A stretch of 35,807 nucleotides of DNA from Streptomyces anandii JCM 4720 (GTDB taxonomy: Bacteria; Actinomycetota; Actinomycetes; Streptomycetales; Streptomycetaceae), in the NCBI RefSeq assembly GCF_014650655.1, contig NZ_BMVJ01000004.1, forward strand, positions 328,023 through 363,829, in the 5' to 3' direction. The translations under genes were made by a program, and so were the position numbers. The first letter of the stretch is position 1; every line of letters starts with the position of its first letter. Below are positions 27,144 to 34,460 of this stretch, piece by piece. The notes beneath the pieces were generated by a model. That model saw nothing but the letters and a program-made list of their open reading frames with translations, ran no database searches and had not been told where the DNA came from.

Positions 27144-28280
27144 GTGAAGGACGTACCGGACGCGAAGATCGAACATCCCTGCGACATCATCGTCAAGATC
27201 ACCACCACCAACATCTGCGGTTCGGACTTGCACATGTACGAGGGCCGCACCTCGTTCGAGTCCGGCCGCACCCTGGGACACGAGAACCTGGGCCAGGTGG
27301 TGCAGGTCGGCTCGGCCGTCCGCAAGGTCCAGGTCGGCGAGTACGTGATCCTGCCCTTCAACATCGCCTGCGGCTTCTGCAAGCAGTGCGAGCAGGGCCT
27401 GACCAACTACTGCCTGACCATGCAGCCGGAACCCGCCCTCGCCGGAGCCGCCTACGGATTCGCCGACATGGGCCCCTACCAGGGCGGCCAGGCGGAACTG
27501 CTGCGCGTGCCCTACGGCGACTTCAACGCCCTGCGTCTGGGCGAGGACGCCGCCGAGCGGCAGACCGACTACGTCATGCTCGCCGACATCTTCCCCACCG
27601 GCTATCACGCCACCGAGATGGCCCACGTCAAACCGGGCGACCAGACCATCGTCTTCGGGGCCGGTCCCGTTGGGCTGATGGCGACCTGCTCCGCCCTCCT
27701 CAAGGGCGCCGACCGTGTCTGGACGGCCGGCCACCAGCCCGACCGGCTGCACAAGGCGGAGGAGATCGGGGCCATCCCGATCAACACCGCCGAGCAGAAC
27801 CCGGCGGAGGTCGTCAAGGAGGCCACCCTCGGTCTGGGCGCCGACAACGGCTGCGAATGCGTCGGCTACCAGGCACACGACCCCCAGGGACACGAGGACG
27901 CCAGTCTCACGCTCAACGGCCTGATCGACTCGGTCAGGTTCACCGGCCACATCGGCGTGGTGGGCGTGTTCCTTCCCAAGGATCCCGGCGGCACGGAGGC
28001 CCGGGGTGAGCTGGAGGCCCAGGGCAAGGTTCCGATCGACTTCGGGATGATGTGGTTCAAGGGCCAGCAGATGGGAACCGGGCAGGCACCGGTGAAGAAG
28101 TACAACCGGGCCCTGCGCGACCTGATAGCCGACGGGAAGGCGAAGCCGAGCTTTGTCGTCTCCCACGAACTCAGCCTGGACGACGCCACCACCGCCTACG
28201 AGCACTTCGACGCCCGTGACGAGGGCTGGACCAAGGTGGTCCGGCATCCCGACGGACACAGCAACGGCCACAAGCGGTAA
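27144..28280 (+). CDS. fdhA: Glutathione-independent formaldehyde dehydrogenase-like zinc enzyme (FdhA type)
   Basis: At least 378 aa, 391 with the ACG-initiated extension. Zinc ligands: Cys in TTNICGSDLHMYEGR, His-Glu in LGHENLGQV, and the structural lobe CGFCKQC...NYC. The NAD site is VFGAGPVGLMA. The family inserts CECVGYQAHD and the segment GHIGVVGVFLPKDPGG match glutathione-independent formaldehyde dehydrogenases, which oxidise formaldehyde or other short aldehydes with tightly bound NAD+. The first conventional start is GTG at 27144, but it removes the first beta strand and has no close ribosome binding site, so either translation begins at ACG 27105 or the gene is damaged at its start. 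Otherwise it is intact. A strong hairpin terminator follows. Confidence 0.85.
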   Translation: MKDVPDAKIEHPCDIIVKITTTNICGSDLHMYEGRTSFESGRTLGHENLGQVVQVGSAVRKVQVGEYVILPFNIACGFCKQCEQGLTNYCLTMQPEPALAGAAYGFADMGPYQGGQAELLRVPYGDFNALRLGEDAAERQTDYVMLADIFPTGYHATEMAHVKPGDQTIVFGAGPVGLMATCSALLKGADRVWTAGHQPDRLHKAEEIGAIPINTAEQNPAEVVKEATLGLGADNGCECVGYQAHDPQGHEDASLTLNGLIDSVRFTGHIGVVGVFLPKDPGGTEARGELEAQGKVPIDFGMMWFKGQQMGTGQAPVKKYNRALRDLIADGKAKPSFVVSHELSLDDATTAYEHFDARDEGWTKVVRHPDGHSNGHKR

Positions 28281-28320
28281 GAGACCCGGGACCGCCGTGC
28301 CCCTGTTTTCTCCTCGACCG

Positions 28321-28358
28321 GTCCGGGGAACGGGTGGCGATCTGCCCGTCCCCCGGAC
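28321..28358 (+). terminator. Hairpin terminator after the FdhA-like gene
   Basis: A stem of 13 pairs out of 14 (28321-28334 with 28345-28358, one mismatch) around a 10-nt loop starts 41 nt after the dehydrogenase stop. A short T run (TTTT) lies before rather than after it. Confidence 0.7.
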
Positions 28359-28595
28359 GGGGCCGGGGGCAATCGCCGCGCTCCGGCCGGATCTGAACCA
28401 ACAACGATTGCCCGCGCTCCGGCCTGGAGGACGGACGGCGGATGTTCAGCAGTGTCCGCAGTGCCAGCACTCCGCCGAGCGGCCGCGGCCGCCGGCCAGC
28501 CGGCGGGCCGTATGGGAGGCTTCCTTGCCCGACGGTTGCCGCACCTCAACCAGGCCGACGCGACGCGGCAGGGCGTTCCGGCCAGGCGGACACCC

Positions 28596-30773
28596 GTGAC
28601 GTGGCTGCGGGCACTCGGGGAAGTCGTGCGATCCGGGCTCAAGGTCGAGGAGACGCGACTGGAGCCCCTGCTGGCGCTGCGTGCGGCCGCTGGGGTGGCG
28701 ATCGTCATCGGGCCGGCACTGTGGCTGGTCTCCCCTGCGTACGCCGCGTCCGCCGCCCTCGGCGCCTACTCCGCGGGTGGGGCCACCTTCCAGCGCAGCT
28801 GGCGTCCGCGCAAGGTGGTCGCGCTCGGCGCTGGCGCGGGTCTGGCGCTCAGCACCTTCGTAGGCTACCTGGCGGCGGGGCGACTCATGACGTTCCTGCC
28901 GCTGCTGGTCGTATGGGCCTTTGCCGCGGGGATGGCGTGGGCCGTCGGCTCGACCGCCGGGATCGTCGCGGCGACAACCGTGGGCAGCATGCTCGTGACC
29001 ATCACCTTGCCCACGAGCATCGGGGGAGCTCTGGAGCACGCCGGAGTCATCGCACTCGGAGGCGTGACGCAGACCGTGCTGATTCTGCTGTTCCCGATCC
29101 GGCGTTGGGGAGCACATCGTGACGCGCTCGCCGACGCCCTGGCCGCCGTGGCGGACTACGCCCGCCGGTTGCGGCACGACCCGACCGCCCCGTTCGACCC
29201 GGAGCCGTTGATGACGGCACGGGATGCGGCCGCCGTGACGCCGTCGCAGGCCCGCACCCGTCCCCCCGTCCTGCACGGCCCCCGGGGCCTCGCCGAGCGC
29301 ATTCGGCCGGTGGTCGCGGCGCTCGCCGACCCGGACGTGGGCGCCCCGGCGGAGGGACCCGGGCGGGACCGCGCGCGGGAGTTGCTCGACGCGGCCGCCG
29401 ACGTCCTGGATGCGGCCGCCCGTTCGATCCGGCGCGGCACTCCCGCCGAGGTGCGGCCCGGGAGCACGAACGTCCTGCGCGTCGATGAGGAGCACGAGGT
29501 GCTGGAGGGCCCCGCACGGCAAGCCGCCGAGCGGCTCGTGGAACTGCTCGGCGAGGCATTGGAGATCGCCCAGAGCGGCTGCGCGCGCGGGAGGAGGCCT
29601 ACGCCGTCCGGCCTCGCCGGCGCCCAGTTCCTGCTGCGCCCGACAATGCTCCGGCTGGTCCCGGTCGTCGTCCGGGCGGTCCGCCGTGAGACCCGCCGGG
29701 ACTCACCCGTGTTCCGGCACGCCGTCCGCCTGGCGGCGGTGGCCACGCTCGGCTATCTGGTCGCCGCCCGGCTGCCCCTCGGCCACGGCTACTGGGCGCC
29801 CATCGCCTCGGTGATGGTGATGCGGCCGGACTTCCACCGGACGTACGCGCGTGCGGTGGCCCGTCTCGCCGGGACACTGGCGGGGGTCGCGCTCGCCACC
29901 GGCGTGGTGCGGGCCCTGGGCCCGGACGCCCATGTGTCCGGCGCGCTGGCGGTGCTCTCGGCGGGCCTGTCGTACACGCTGAACCGTACCGGGTACGCCT
30001 ACTCCCAGTGCTTCACCGCCGCCTACGTCGTCTTCCTGCTCGGCATGGGCGGCCAGGCATGGGAGCAGACGGTCCCGGAGCGGGTGGTGCTCACCCTGCT
30101 CGGCGGGGTCCTGGCGATGCTGGCGTACGTGGTGTTCCCCGCATGGGAGACACCCCGGCTGCCGAGTCAGCTTGCGGACTGGCTCGCCGCCAACGGCCGC
30201 TACGCGGCCGCGGTGCTCCGCGACTACGCCGAACCGACCCCGGAGCATCACGCCGACATGCGCAGGGCACTGCTGGAGAGCAGGGAGGCACGTGCTGCCT
30301 GGCAGGAGGCATACGCCCGGGCAAGACAGGAGCCGGTCCGCCCCAGGGGCCTGACGTCGCGCGAGGCGCAGGAGGCGCAGGAAGCGCTCAAGGGGTTCGG
30401 CCGGGCAGCGATGCTCATGGAGAGCCACGTCCCGCCGGCCGACAGCCGTTTCGTCCCCGAGGCGGAGCGCTTCGCCGAGGCGCTGGAGACCGACACCGCA
30501 AAGGCGGCAGTCGCCGTGCGCGAGCACAGGAATCCGGACTGGGGACGCGTGGAAGAGGCGCTCCACGCGTGGAGGGATGCCGCCACCCGCAACGGGAGCC
30601 CGGTCGTGCGGCGCGAAGCGGAACTGCAGAAGCGGGCCTTGGAAGACCTCGCGACAGCCGTGAGCCGCACACCCCTGGAACGGGACGTCGGCTCTGTTCG
30701 CGAGGAGCAGCGGGTGCGGGCGACCCTGGCTGCGGAAGGCAACGGATCAGGGCCCGCGCACCGGGGTGGGTGA
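28596..30773 (+). CDS. FUSC-family membrane protein (YccS/aromatic-acid exporter-like)
   Basis: A 725-aa inner-membrane protein with duplicated architecture. Each half has a bundle of about six helices followed by a soluble segment. The first starts LLALRAAAGVAIVIGPALWL and includes TTVGSMLVTITLPTSIGGAL; the second starts FRHAVRLAAVATLGYLVAARLPLGHGYWAPIASVMVMRPDF, which is the FUSC hallmark, and continues RTYARAVARLAGTLAGVALA. The C-terminal 200 residues are helical and charged. Relatives export aromatic carboxylic acids or are of unknown substrate. The GTG at 28596 (VTWLRALGEVVRSGL) fits where this family begins; the frame is open back to a GTG at 28452, but that stretch has weaker codon bias and a badly spaced ribosome binding site. 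Terminator at 30775. Confidence 0.85.
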   Translation: MTWLRALGEVVRSGLKVEETRLEPLLALRAAAGVAIVIGPALWLVSPAYAASAALGAYSAGGATFQRSWRPRKVVALGAGAGLALSTFVGYLAAGRLMTFLPLLVVWAFAAGMAWAVGSTAGIVAATTVGSMLVTITLPTSIGGALEHAGVIALGGVTQTVLILLFPIRRWGAHRDALADALAAVADYARRLRHDPTAPFDPEPLMTARDAAAVTPSQARTRPPVLHGPRGLAERIRPVVAALADPDVGAPAEGPGRDRARELLDAAADVLDAAARSIRRGTPAEVRPGSTNVLRVDEEHEVLEGPARQAAERLVELLGEALEIAQSGCARGRRPTPSGLAGAQFLLRPTMLRLVPVVVRAVRRETRRDSPVFRHAVRLAAVATLGYLVAARLPLGHGYWAPIASVMVMRPDFHRTYARAVARLAGTLAGVALATGVVRALGPDAHVSGALAVLSAGLSYTLNRTGYAYSQCFTAAYVVFLLGMGGQAWEQTVPERVVLTLLGGVLAMLAYVVFPAWETPRLPSQLADWLAANGRYAAAVLRDYAEPTPEHHADMRRALLESREARAAWQEAYARARQEPVRPRGLTSREAQEAQEALKGFGRAAMLMESHVPPADSRFVPEAERFAEALETDTAKAAVAVREHRNPDWGRVEEALHAWRDAATRNGSPVVRREAELQKRALEDLATAVSRTPLERDVGSVREEQRVRATLAAEGNGSGPAHRGG

Positions 30774-30774
30774 C

Positions 30775-30800
30775 GGCGCGGCGACAGAGAACGCCGCGCC
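30775..30800 (+). terminator. Hairpin terminator after the FUSC gene
   Basis: GGCGCGGCG (30775-30783) pairs perfectly with CGCCGCGCC (30792-30800), loop 8 nt, starting 2 nt after the stop codon. Confidence 0.7.
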
Positions 30801-31213
30801 TGCTGGAAATGGAACGAACGGGAAACAGGCTCCCAGCCGGGTCGAGCACCGCCACTCGTACGCCGGTGTCGCCCTCATCCAACAGGAAGCGTTCGATCGG
30901 CGTGACCGAGTTCAGCTTCCGAGATCCGAGACGTGGATCATGTGGATGTTGACGGAGCTGTCGACGTGCCAGCCCGTGGAATACTTCGTCATTCTCCGCG
31001 TCGAGCGACTGCGGGAGGGCTCCGCCGGCTTTCGGCCGCCATGTCCACACCGTGGCTCTCGGCCCGGCTGCCGGCGGCTGCGCAGCGGCACATCCGCGCC
31101 GCCGGCACTGTCGGTCAGCCTGAGGCGACCAACAGCCGCCACACCCGAGCGTCCGCCGGGTACGGGACGACTTCGCCCACACCTCGCGCGAGCACTCGGT
31201 ACAGGGGCGGAGA
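30801..31213. other. Gene-free region
   Basis: About 410 nt without a supported gene. Frames are open on both strands, but none has a family resemblance or a ribosome binding site. A minus-strand stretch near 30820-30900 (VTPIERFLLDEGDTGVRVAVLDP) reads like protein and could be a relic. Confidence 0.35.
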
Positions 31214-31798
31214 CTAGCCATCCACCAACGCCGTGACCAGGCGCGTCATCAGGGGCCGTGGGTCGGGCGTGCCCGGCCAGCTCGTCATCAGGAGGTGGTG
31301 GGCGGTGCCGACGACAGCGAGGGCCACCGTGCACGGATCGACCTTCTCCGTCACCCGGCCGCGTTCCCGTTCAGCGTTCAGGTAGCCGGTGATGGCCTCC
31401 TGGATCGCCGTGAAGCCGGGAGCCCCGCCCTCCAGGGCCTCACGGATGCGCAGGGCCGCGGCGGGTCGCGTCATGGCCAGGCCGGAGATGGCCAGACCTC
31501 CGGAATCGAACAGCGCGAGGGCGACGGCTTCGAGATTCCGTGCCACCGTGCCCTGCCCGGCGAGTCCCAACAGTTCCCGCGCCTTCGCCGCCGTCCGCGC
31601 GAACCGGTCGAGGCAGAGCTCGGCCACGAACTCGTCCAGCCCCGCGAAGTGCGTGTGCAGCAGCCCCTTGGCACAGCCCGCCTCGGTGGTGACGGACCGG
31701 CTGGTGAGCGCGCCGGCGCCGTCCCTCTCGACGACTCGCTCGGCGGCCGCGAACAGCCGCTCGCGGACGTCCGGCGTCGCCACTCCACGCGGTGACAT
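31214..31798 (-). CDS. TetR-family transcriptional repressor
   Basis: A 194-aa repressor. The DNA-binding domain (about 10-60) reads VRERLFAAAERVVERDGAGALTSRSVTTEAGCAKGLLHTHFAG, typical TetR helices 1-4. The C-terminal ligand domain is helical, with FDSGGLAISGLAMTRPAAALRIRE and LAVVGTAHHLLMTSW. AAGGAG is 4 nt before the ATG at 31798. It is divergent from the methyltransferase gene, and two equal palindromes lie between them, which are its likely operators. It probably represses both itself and the methyltransferase. Confidence 0.93.
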   Translation of the reverse strand: MSPRGVATPDVRERLFAAAERVVERDGAGALTSRSVTTEAGCAKGLLHTHFAGLDEFVAELCLDRFARTAAKARELLGLAGQGTVARNLEAVALALFDSGGLAISGLAMTRPAAALRIREALEGGAPGFTAIQEAITGYLNAERERGRVTEKVDPCTVALAVVGTAHHLLMTSWPGTPDPRPLMTRLVTALVDG

Positions 31799-31870
31799 GG
31801 GCTCCTTCTCCGTTCCGCCTCCGCCGCCCCCCTGAGGGCACGCTCCGGATAGTAACCGGGATTGCCAGTT

Positions 31871-31884
31871 TGGGCATGCGCCCA
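31871..31884. promoter_or_regulatory. Operator palindrome 1 of the TetR/methyltransferase region
   Basis: TGGGC-ATGC-GCCCA: 5-bp arms around a 4-nt spacer, flanked by T runs on the left. Its centre is 21 bp from that of palindrome 2, two turns of the helix, so two TetR dimers could bind the same face. Confidence 0.6.
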
Positions 31885-31891
31885 TACCGTT

Positions 31892-31905
31892 TGGGCAGAC
31901 GCCCA
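31892..31905. promoter_or_regulatory. Operator palindrome 2 of the TetR/methyltransferase region
   Basis: TGGGC-AGAC-GCCCA, with the same arms and the same TTTGGGCA left context as palindrome 1. It ends 29 nt before the methyltransferase start, placed to block its promoter. Confidence 0.6.
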
Positions 31906-31934
31906 TTCTCTGTCGTCCACCCCAGGAGGCCCCC

Positions 31935-32801
31935 GTGCGGGACATCGTCAACACCGAGCAGGCACAGGCGTGGAACGGCCCCGAAGGAACCCACTGGGCC
32001 CGCAACCAGGACCGCTGGAACGCCGTGAACGAGGGCTTCAACGAGCCGCTCCTGGAGGCCGCCGGAATCACCGGGGGCCGTCGGACCCTCGACCTCGGCT
32101 GCGGCTCCGGGCAGACCACCCGCCTCGCCGCGCTCCGGGCACCCCACGGGCACGCGCTGGGCCTCGACCTGTCCGGTCCAATGCTGGCCGAGGCCCGGGC
32201 CCGTGCGGAGCGGGAGGGCATCGCCAACGTCTCTTTCACACAAGGGGACGCACAGGCATACGCCTTCGAGGCGGACGCGTTCGACGCGGCGATCAGCCGC
32301 TACGGGGTGATGTTCTTCGCCGACCCCGCGGCGGCCTTCGGCAACGTCGCCCGTGCGCTGCGTCCCGGCGGCCATCTGGCCTTCGTCTGCCCGGCCGATG
32401 CCGCGCTCAACGAGTGGGTGGCGGCAGTGGCATCACTGCGCGGCCTCCTGCCGGTCGGCGACTTCGGGCAGCCCGGACTGCCCGGCATGTTCTCGCTGGC
32501 CGATCCGGACCGTATCCGGGACGTCCTCACCCGGGCCGGACTCATCGGCATCACGATCGACCAGGTCCAGGCGTACGGGGCATGGGGGCACGGAGCCGAG
32601 GACGCGGCGGAGTTCCTGCTGGGGACGGGTCCCGGTCGCCATCTGCTGGAGCAGGCCGACGAATTCGCGCGGGACCGTGCCCGCAGCACCCTGACGGATC
32701 ATCTGCGCGGCCACGAGACAGCGGACGGAACGGTCCGGCTGCGCAGCATGTCGTGGCTGGTCACGGCAGAGCGTCCAGCCGACCTGCTGGACGGGCGCTG
32801 A
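31935..32801 (+). CDS. SAM-dependent class I methyltransferase
   Basis: A 288-aa methyltransferase. Motif I is TLDLGCGSGQTTRLA (about residues 50-64), motif II GLDLSGPMLAEARARAE, motif III FTQGDAQAYAFEADAFDAAISRYG, and motif IV ALRPGGHLAFVCP. The N-terminus (NTEQAQAWNGPEGTHWARNQDRWN) is typical of the UbiE/MenG-like group found beside TetR repressors in actinobacteria. The substrate is unknown. AGGAGG sits 5 nt before the GTG at 31935. A small hairpin follows the stop. Expression is probably controlled by the divergent TetR repressor. Confidence 0.92.
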   Translation: MRDIVNTEQAQAWNGPEGTHWARNQDRWNAVNEGFNEPLLEAAGITGGRRTLDLGCGSGQTTRLAALRAPHGHALGLDLSGPMLAEARARAEREGIANVSFTQGDAQAYAFEADAFDAAISRYGVMFFADPAAAFGNVARALRPGGHLAFVCPADAALNEWVAAVASLRGLLPVGDFGQPGLPGMFSLADPDRIRDVLTRAGLIGITIDQVQAYGAWGHGAEDAAEFLLGTGPGRHLLEQADEFARDRARSTLTDHLRGHETADGTVRLRSMSWLVTAERPADLLDGR

Positions 32802-32818
32802 CACCGGCCCCGCCGGTG
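32802..32818 (+). terminator. Short hairpin after the methyltransferase
   Basis: A 7-bp stem CACCGGC/GCCGGTG with a 3-nt loop immediately follows the stop codon. Confidence 0.5.
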
Positions 32819-32870
32819 CGGCACGCGGCCGACGCCGGACCGGATCACCTCCGTCGCTCGGAGGCGCGGG

Positions 32871-32903
32871 CCTCGGGGCGGCCGTTCGGCGGCTGCCCCG
32901 AGG
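32871..32903. terminator. Bidirectional hairpin terminator between convergent genes
   Basis: CCTCGGGGC (32871-32879) pairs with GCCCCGAGG (32895-32903) around 15 nt. It lies between the convergent methyltransferase and DUF305 genes and could end both transcripts. Confidence 0.6.
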
Positions 32904-32921
32904 TCCGGCCGGCTGACGGAT

Positions 32922-33605
32922 CTACTGCTTGCCGAGCATCTTGTTCATCTCGGTGATTTCGGCGGACTGCGAGGTGACGATCGACTTCGCCATCGCCTTG
33001 GCGGGACCGTAGGCGCCCCTTGACTGCTCGGTCTCAGCCATCTCGATCGCACCCTGGTGATGGCTGATCATCATCCGCAGGAACGCCTTGTCGAAGGCGT
33101 CACCGGACAGGCCCTTCAGCTTGCCCATGTCCTGGTCCGACATCATGCCGGGCATCGGCGAGGCGGAGCGGTCCATGCCCGGCATGCCGTCCATGCCGTC
33201 CATGCCGGGCATGCTGGACTTGCTGTCGCCCGGGACCTTCTCACCCCACGCCTCCAGCCAGCCGGACATGGTGTTGATCTCCGGGTCCTGCGCCTGCTTG
33301 ATCGTCGCGGCCAGGTCCTTCACCTGCGGGGACTTCGCCCGCGAGGCAGCCAGGTCGGCCATGGCCACGGCCTGTCGGTGGTGCGGGATCATCCCTTGGG
33401 CGAACGACACGTCCTGCGGGTCGTGGCTGCCCTGCGAGGCGGTGCCCGACGCGTGCGTCGCCCCCGTGTCGTGACCCGAGCGCGCCGGCGCCGGGGACGA
33501 GGAGGAGGAATCGCTGCTGCTGCCGCAGGCGGCCAGCACCACCGCGGCGGTGGCAGCGGTGGCCAGGGCAACGGCCCGGCGGACGAGGGAACGGCGAGAT
33601 GCCAT
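32922..33605 (-). CDS. DUF305 lipoprotein with Met-rich insert
   Basis: A 227-aa lipoprotein. The signal peptide ends in a lipobox, VVLAAC, with lipid-modified Cys27, followed by a Ser-rich tether. The DUF305 four-helix domain has its two paired-histidine motifs: QGMIPHHRQAVAMADLA (about 70-86) and RMMISHHQGAIEMAETE (about 176-192). Between them is an insert of repeated Met-Pro-Gly-Met and Asp-Gly-Met units (about 131-156). Met and His pairs of this sort bind Cu(I)/Ag(I) in related periplasmic proteins, so a metal-binding, envelope role is likely but inferred. It is transcribed away from the DUF6153/MFS group but belongs to it by context. Confidence 0.9.
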   Translation of the reverse strand: MASRRSLVRRAVALATAATAAVVLAACGSSSDSSSSSPAPARSGHDTGATHASGTASQGSHDPQDVSFAQGMIPHHRQAVAMADLAASRAKSPQVKDLAATIKQAQDPEINTMSGWLEAWGEKVPGDSKSSMPGMDGMDGMPGMDRSASPMPGMMSDQDMGKLKGLSGDAFDKAFLRMMISHHQGAIEMAETEQSRGAYGPAKAMAKSIVTSQSAEITEMNKMLGKQ

Positions 33606-33712
33606 GTGTGGTTCTGCTCCTTGAAGTGCCCGCGCTCAGGCGCGGGAGCGAAACGGATTCAGGCAGGCCGGAGCACGCCGTCCCCTGACTGGAGGGGAGC
33701 GTGCGAGCGCCT

Positions 33713-34135
33713 CTAGATCCGCAGGAGCTGCAATTGGGAGAGGTCGGGTGGTGCGCGCCCGTCGACCGTCCCGACGGGCGGGCCGCTGCGGGCCGTCACC
33801 GCTGGTTCAACGCGTGCAGTCGGAGCGGGTGCCAGAGCGGGCGGGACGTAGGCGGTGGACGTACCGCCCGCCGCACAGGTGCCTCCGGCGTGGTCCATGA
33901 CCATGCCACCGTTGTCCGCGTCCGACAGGTGCCGGCAGTCCGCACCGGCACCATGCGCGAGCGTTGGGCGATGCCCTGGAGACTCCACCGACATCATCGC
34001 GTCATGCTGCCCCGAAGCCGGCATACCGGCGGGTGACAGGACGTGCATTCCCAGCACCCCCGCCACCAGGGCCAGGACCAGCCACGTCCAGCGCACGGAG
34101 CTCGCCCCGGAACCGGGGCGAGAGCTGGACATCAT
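33713..34135 (-). CDS. DUF6153 family membrane-anchored protein
   Basis: A 140-aa protein with one N-terminal membrane helix (WTWLVLALVAGVLGMHVLSPAG) and an extracytoplasmic part rich in His, Met, Cys and Pro, ending APPDLSQLQLLRI. The conserved C-terminus and helix identify DUF6153, a family of unknown function that in streptomycetes usually sits next to DUF305 proteins. The Met/His/Cys content suggests metal contact. There is no Shine-Dalgarno sequence before the ATG at 34135; the message may be leaderless or start at the second ATG. It lies 107 nt upstream of the DUF305 gene on the same strand. Confidence 0.88.
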   Translation of the reverse strand: MMSSSRPGSGASSVRWTWLVLALVAGVLGMHVLSPAGMPASGQHDAMMSVESPGHRPTLAHGAGADCRHLSDADNGGMVMDHAGGTCAAGGTSTAYVPPALAPAPTARVEPAVTARSGPPVGTVDGRAPPDLSQLQLLRI

Positions 34136-34277
34136 GACGTCATCGTATGAAGGTGCTCGGACCCGATGCGGACGAACACTCCGCCGAGTGGCTCATCCCA
34201 CATCCGACCAATCCTCCCGTGCCACGGTCATCACAGCGCATGATGTAACGCCTACTACATTCCAGGGCGTGTCGAGC
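34136..34277. promoter_or_regulatory. Divergent promoter region with an ATGTA/TACAT inverted repeat
   Basis: ATGTA and TACAT, 8 nt apart, occur at about 34243-34260 (core GTAACGCCTACTACAT). TACTACA-type half-sites are typical of BlaI/CopY-like repressors in actinobacteria, but the second half here is imperfect. No such repressor gene is in the window. Confidence 0.3.
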
Positions 34278-34460
34278 ATGGGACGCACGAGCCGCCGGCG
34301 GCTTCGGCGCCGGCACCGTGATCTGACGGCACGCGACGTGTTCGGGACCCCGGAGGCGGCCGAGGCCGGCGAGCGGCTGGGGCGCTGCGTGGCCGTCTGC
34401 CAGGACTACGCCGAACGCGTCTTCGCCGCCCTCCACCAGGCTCCGGAGGCAGAACGGTGA
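34278..34460 (+). CDS. Small 60-aa protein upstream of the MFS exporter
   Basis: It starts MGRTSRRRLRRRHRDLTARD, a very basic region, and continues as a helical, partly acidic segment with two cysteines (LGRCVAVCQDYAERVFAAL). Its stop codon overlaps the GTG of the exporter gene (GTGA at 34457-34460), which suggests translational coupling and makes it likely to be real. The ribosome binding site is weak, and a GTG three codons upstream (34269) is an alternative start. No family was recognised; the spaced cysteines could bind metal or be incidental. Confidence 0.5.
   Translation: MGRTSRRRLRRRHRDLTARDVFGTPEAAEAGERLGRCVAVCQDYAERVFAALHQAPEAER

Noticed and set aside
28452-28595. N-terminal extension of the FUSC protein to the GTG at 28452
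   Set aside because: Weaker codon bias, Ala/Arg-rich, ribosome binding site too far away; the family usually begins near TWLRALGE. It cannot be fully excluded.
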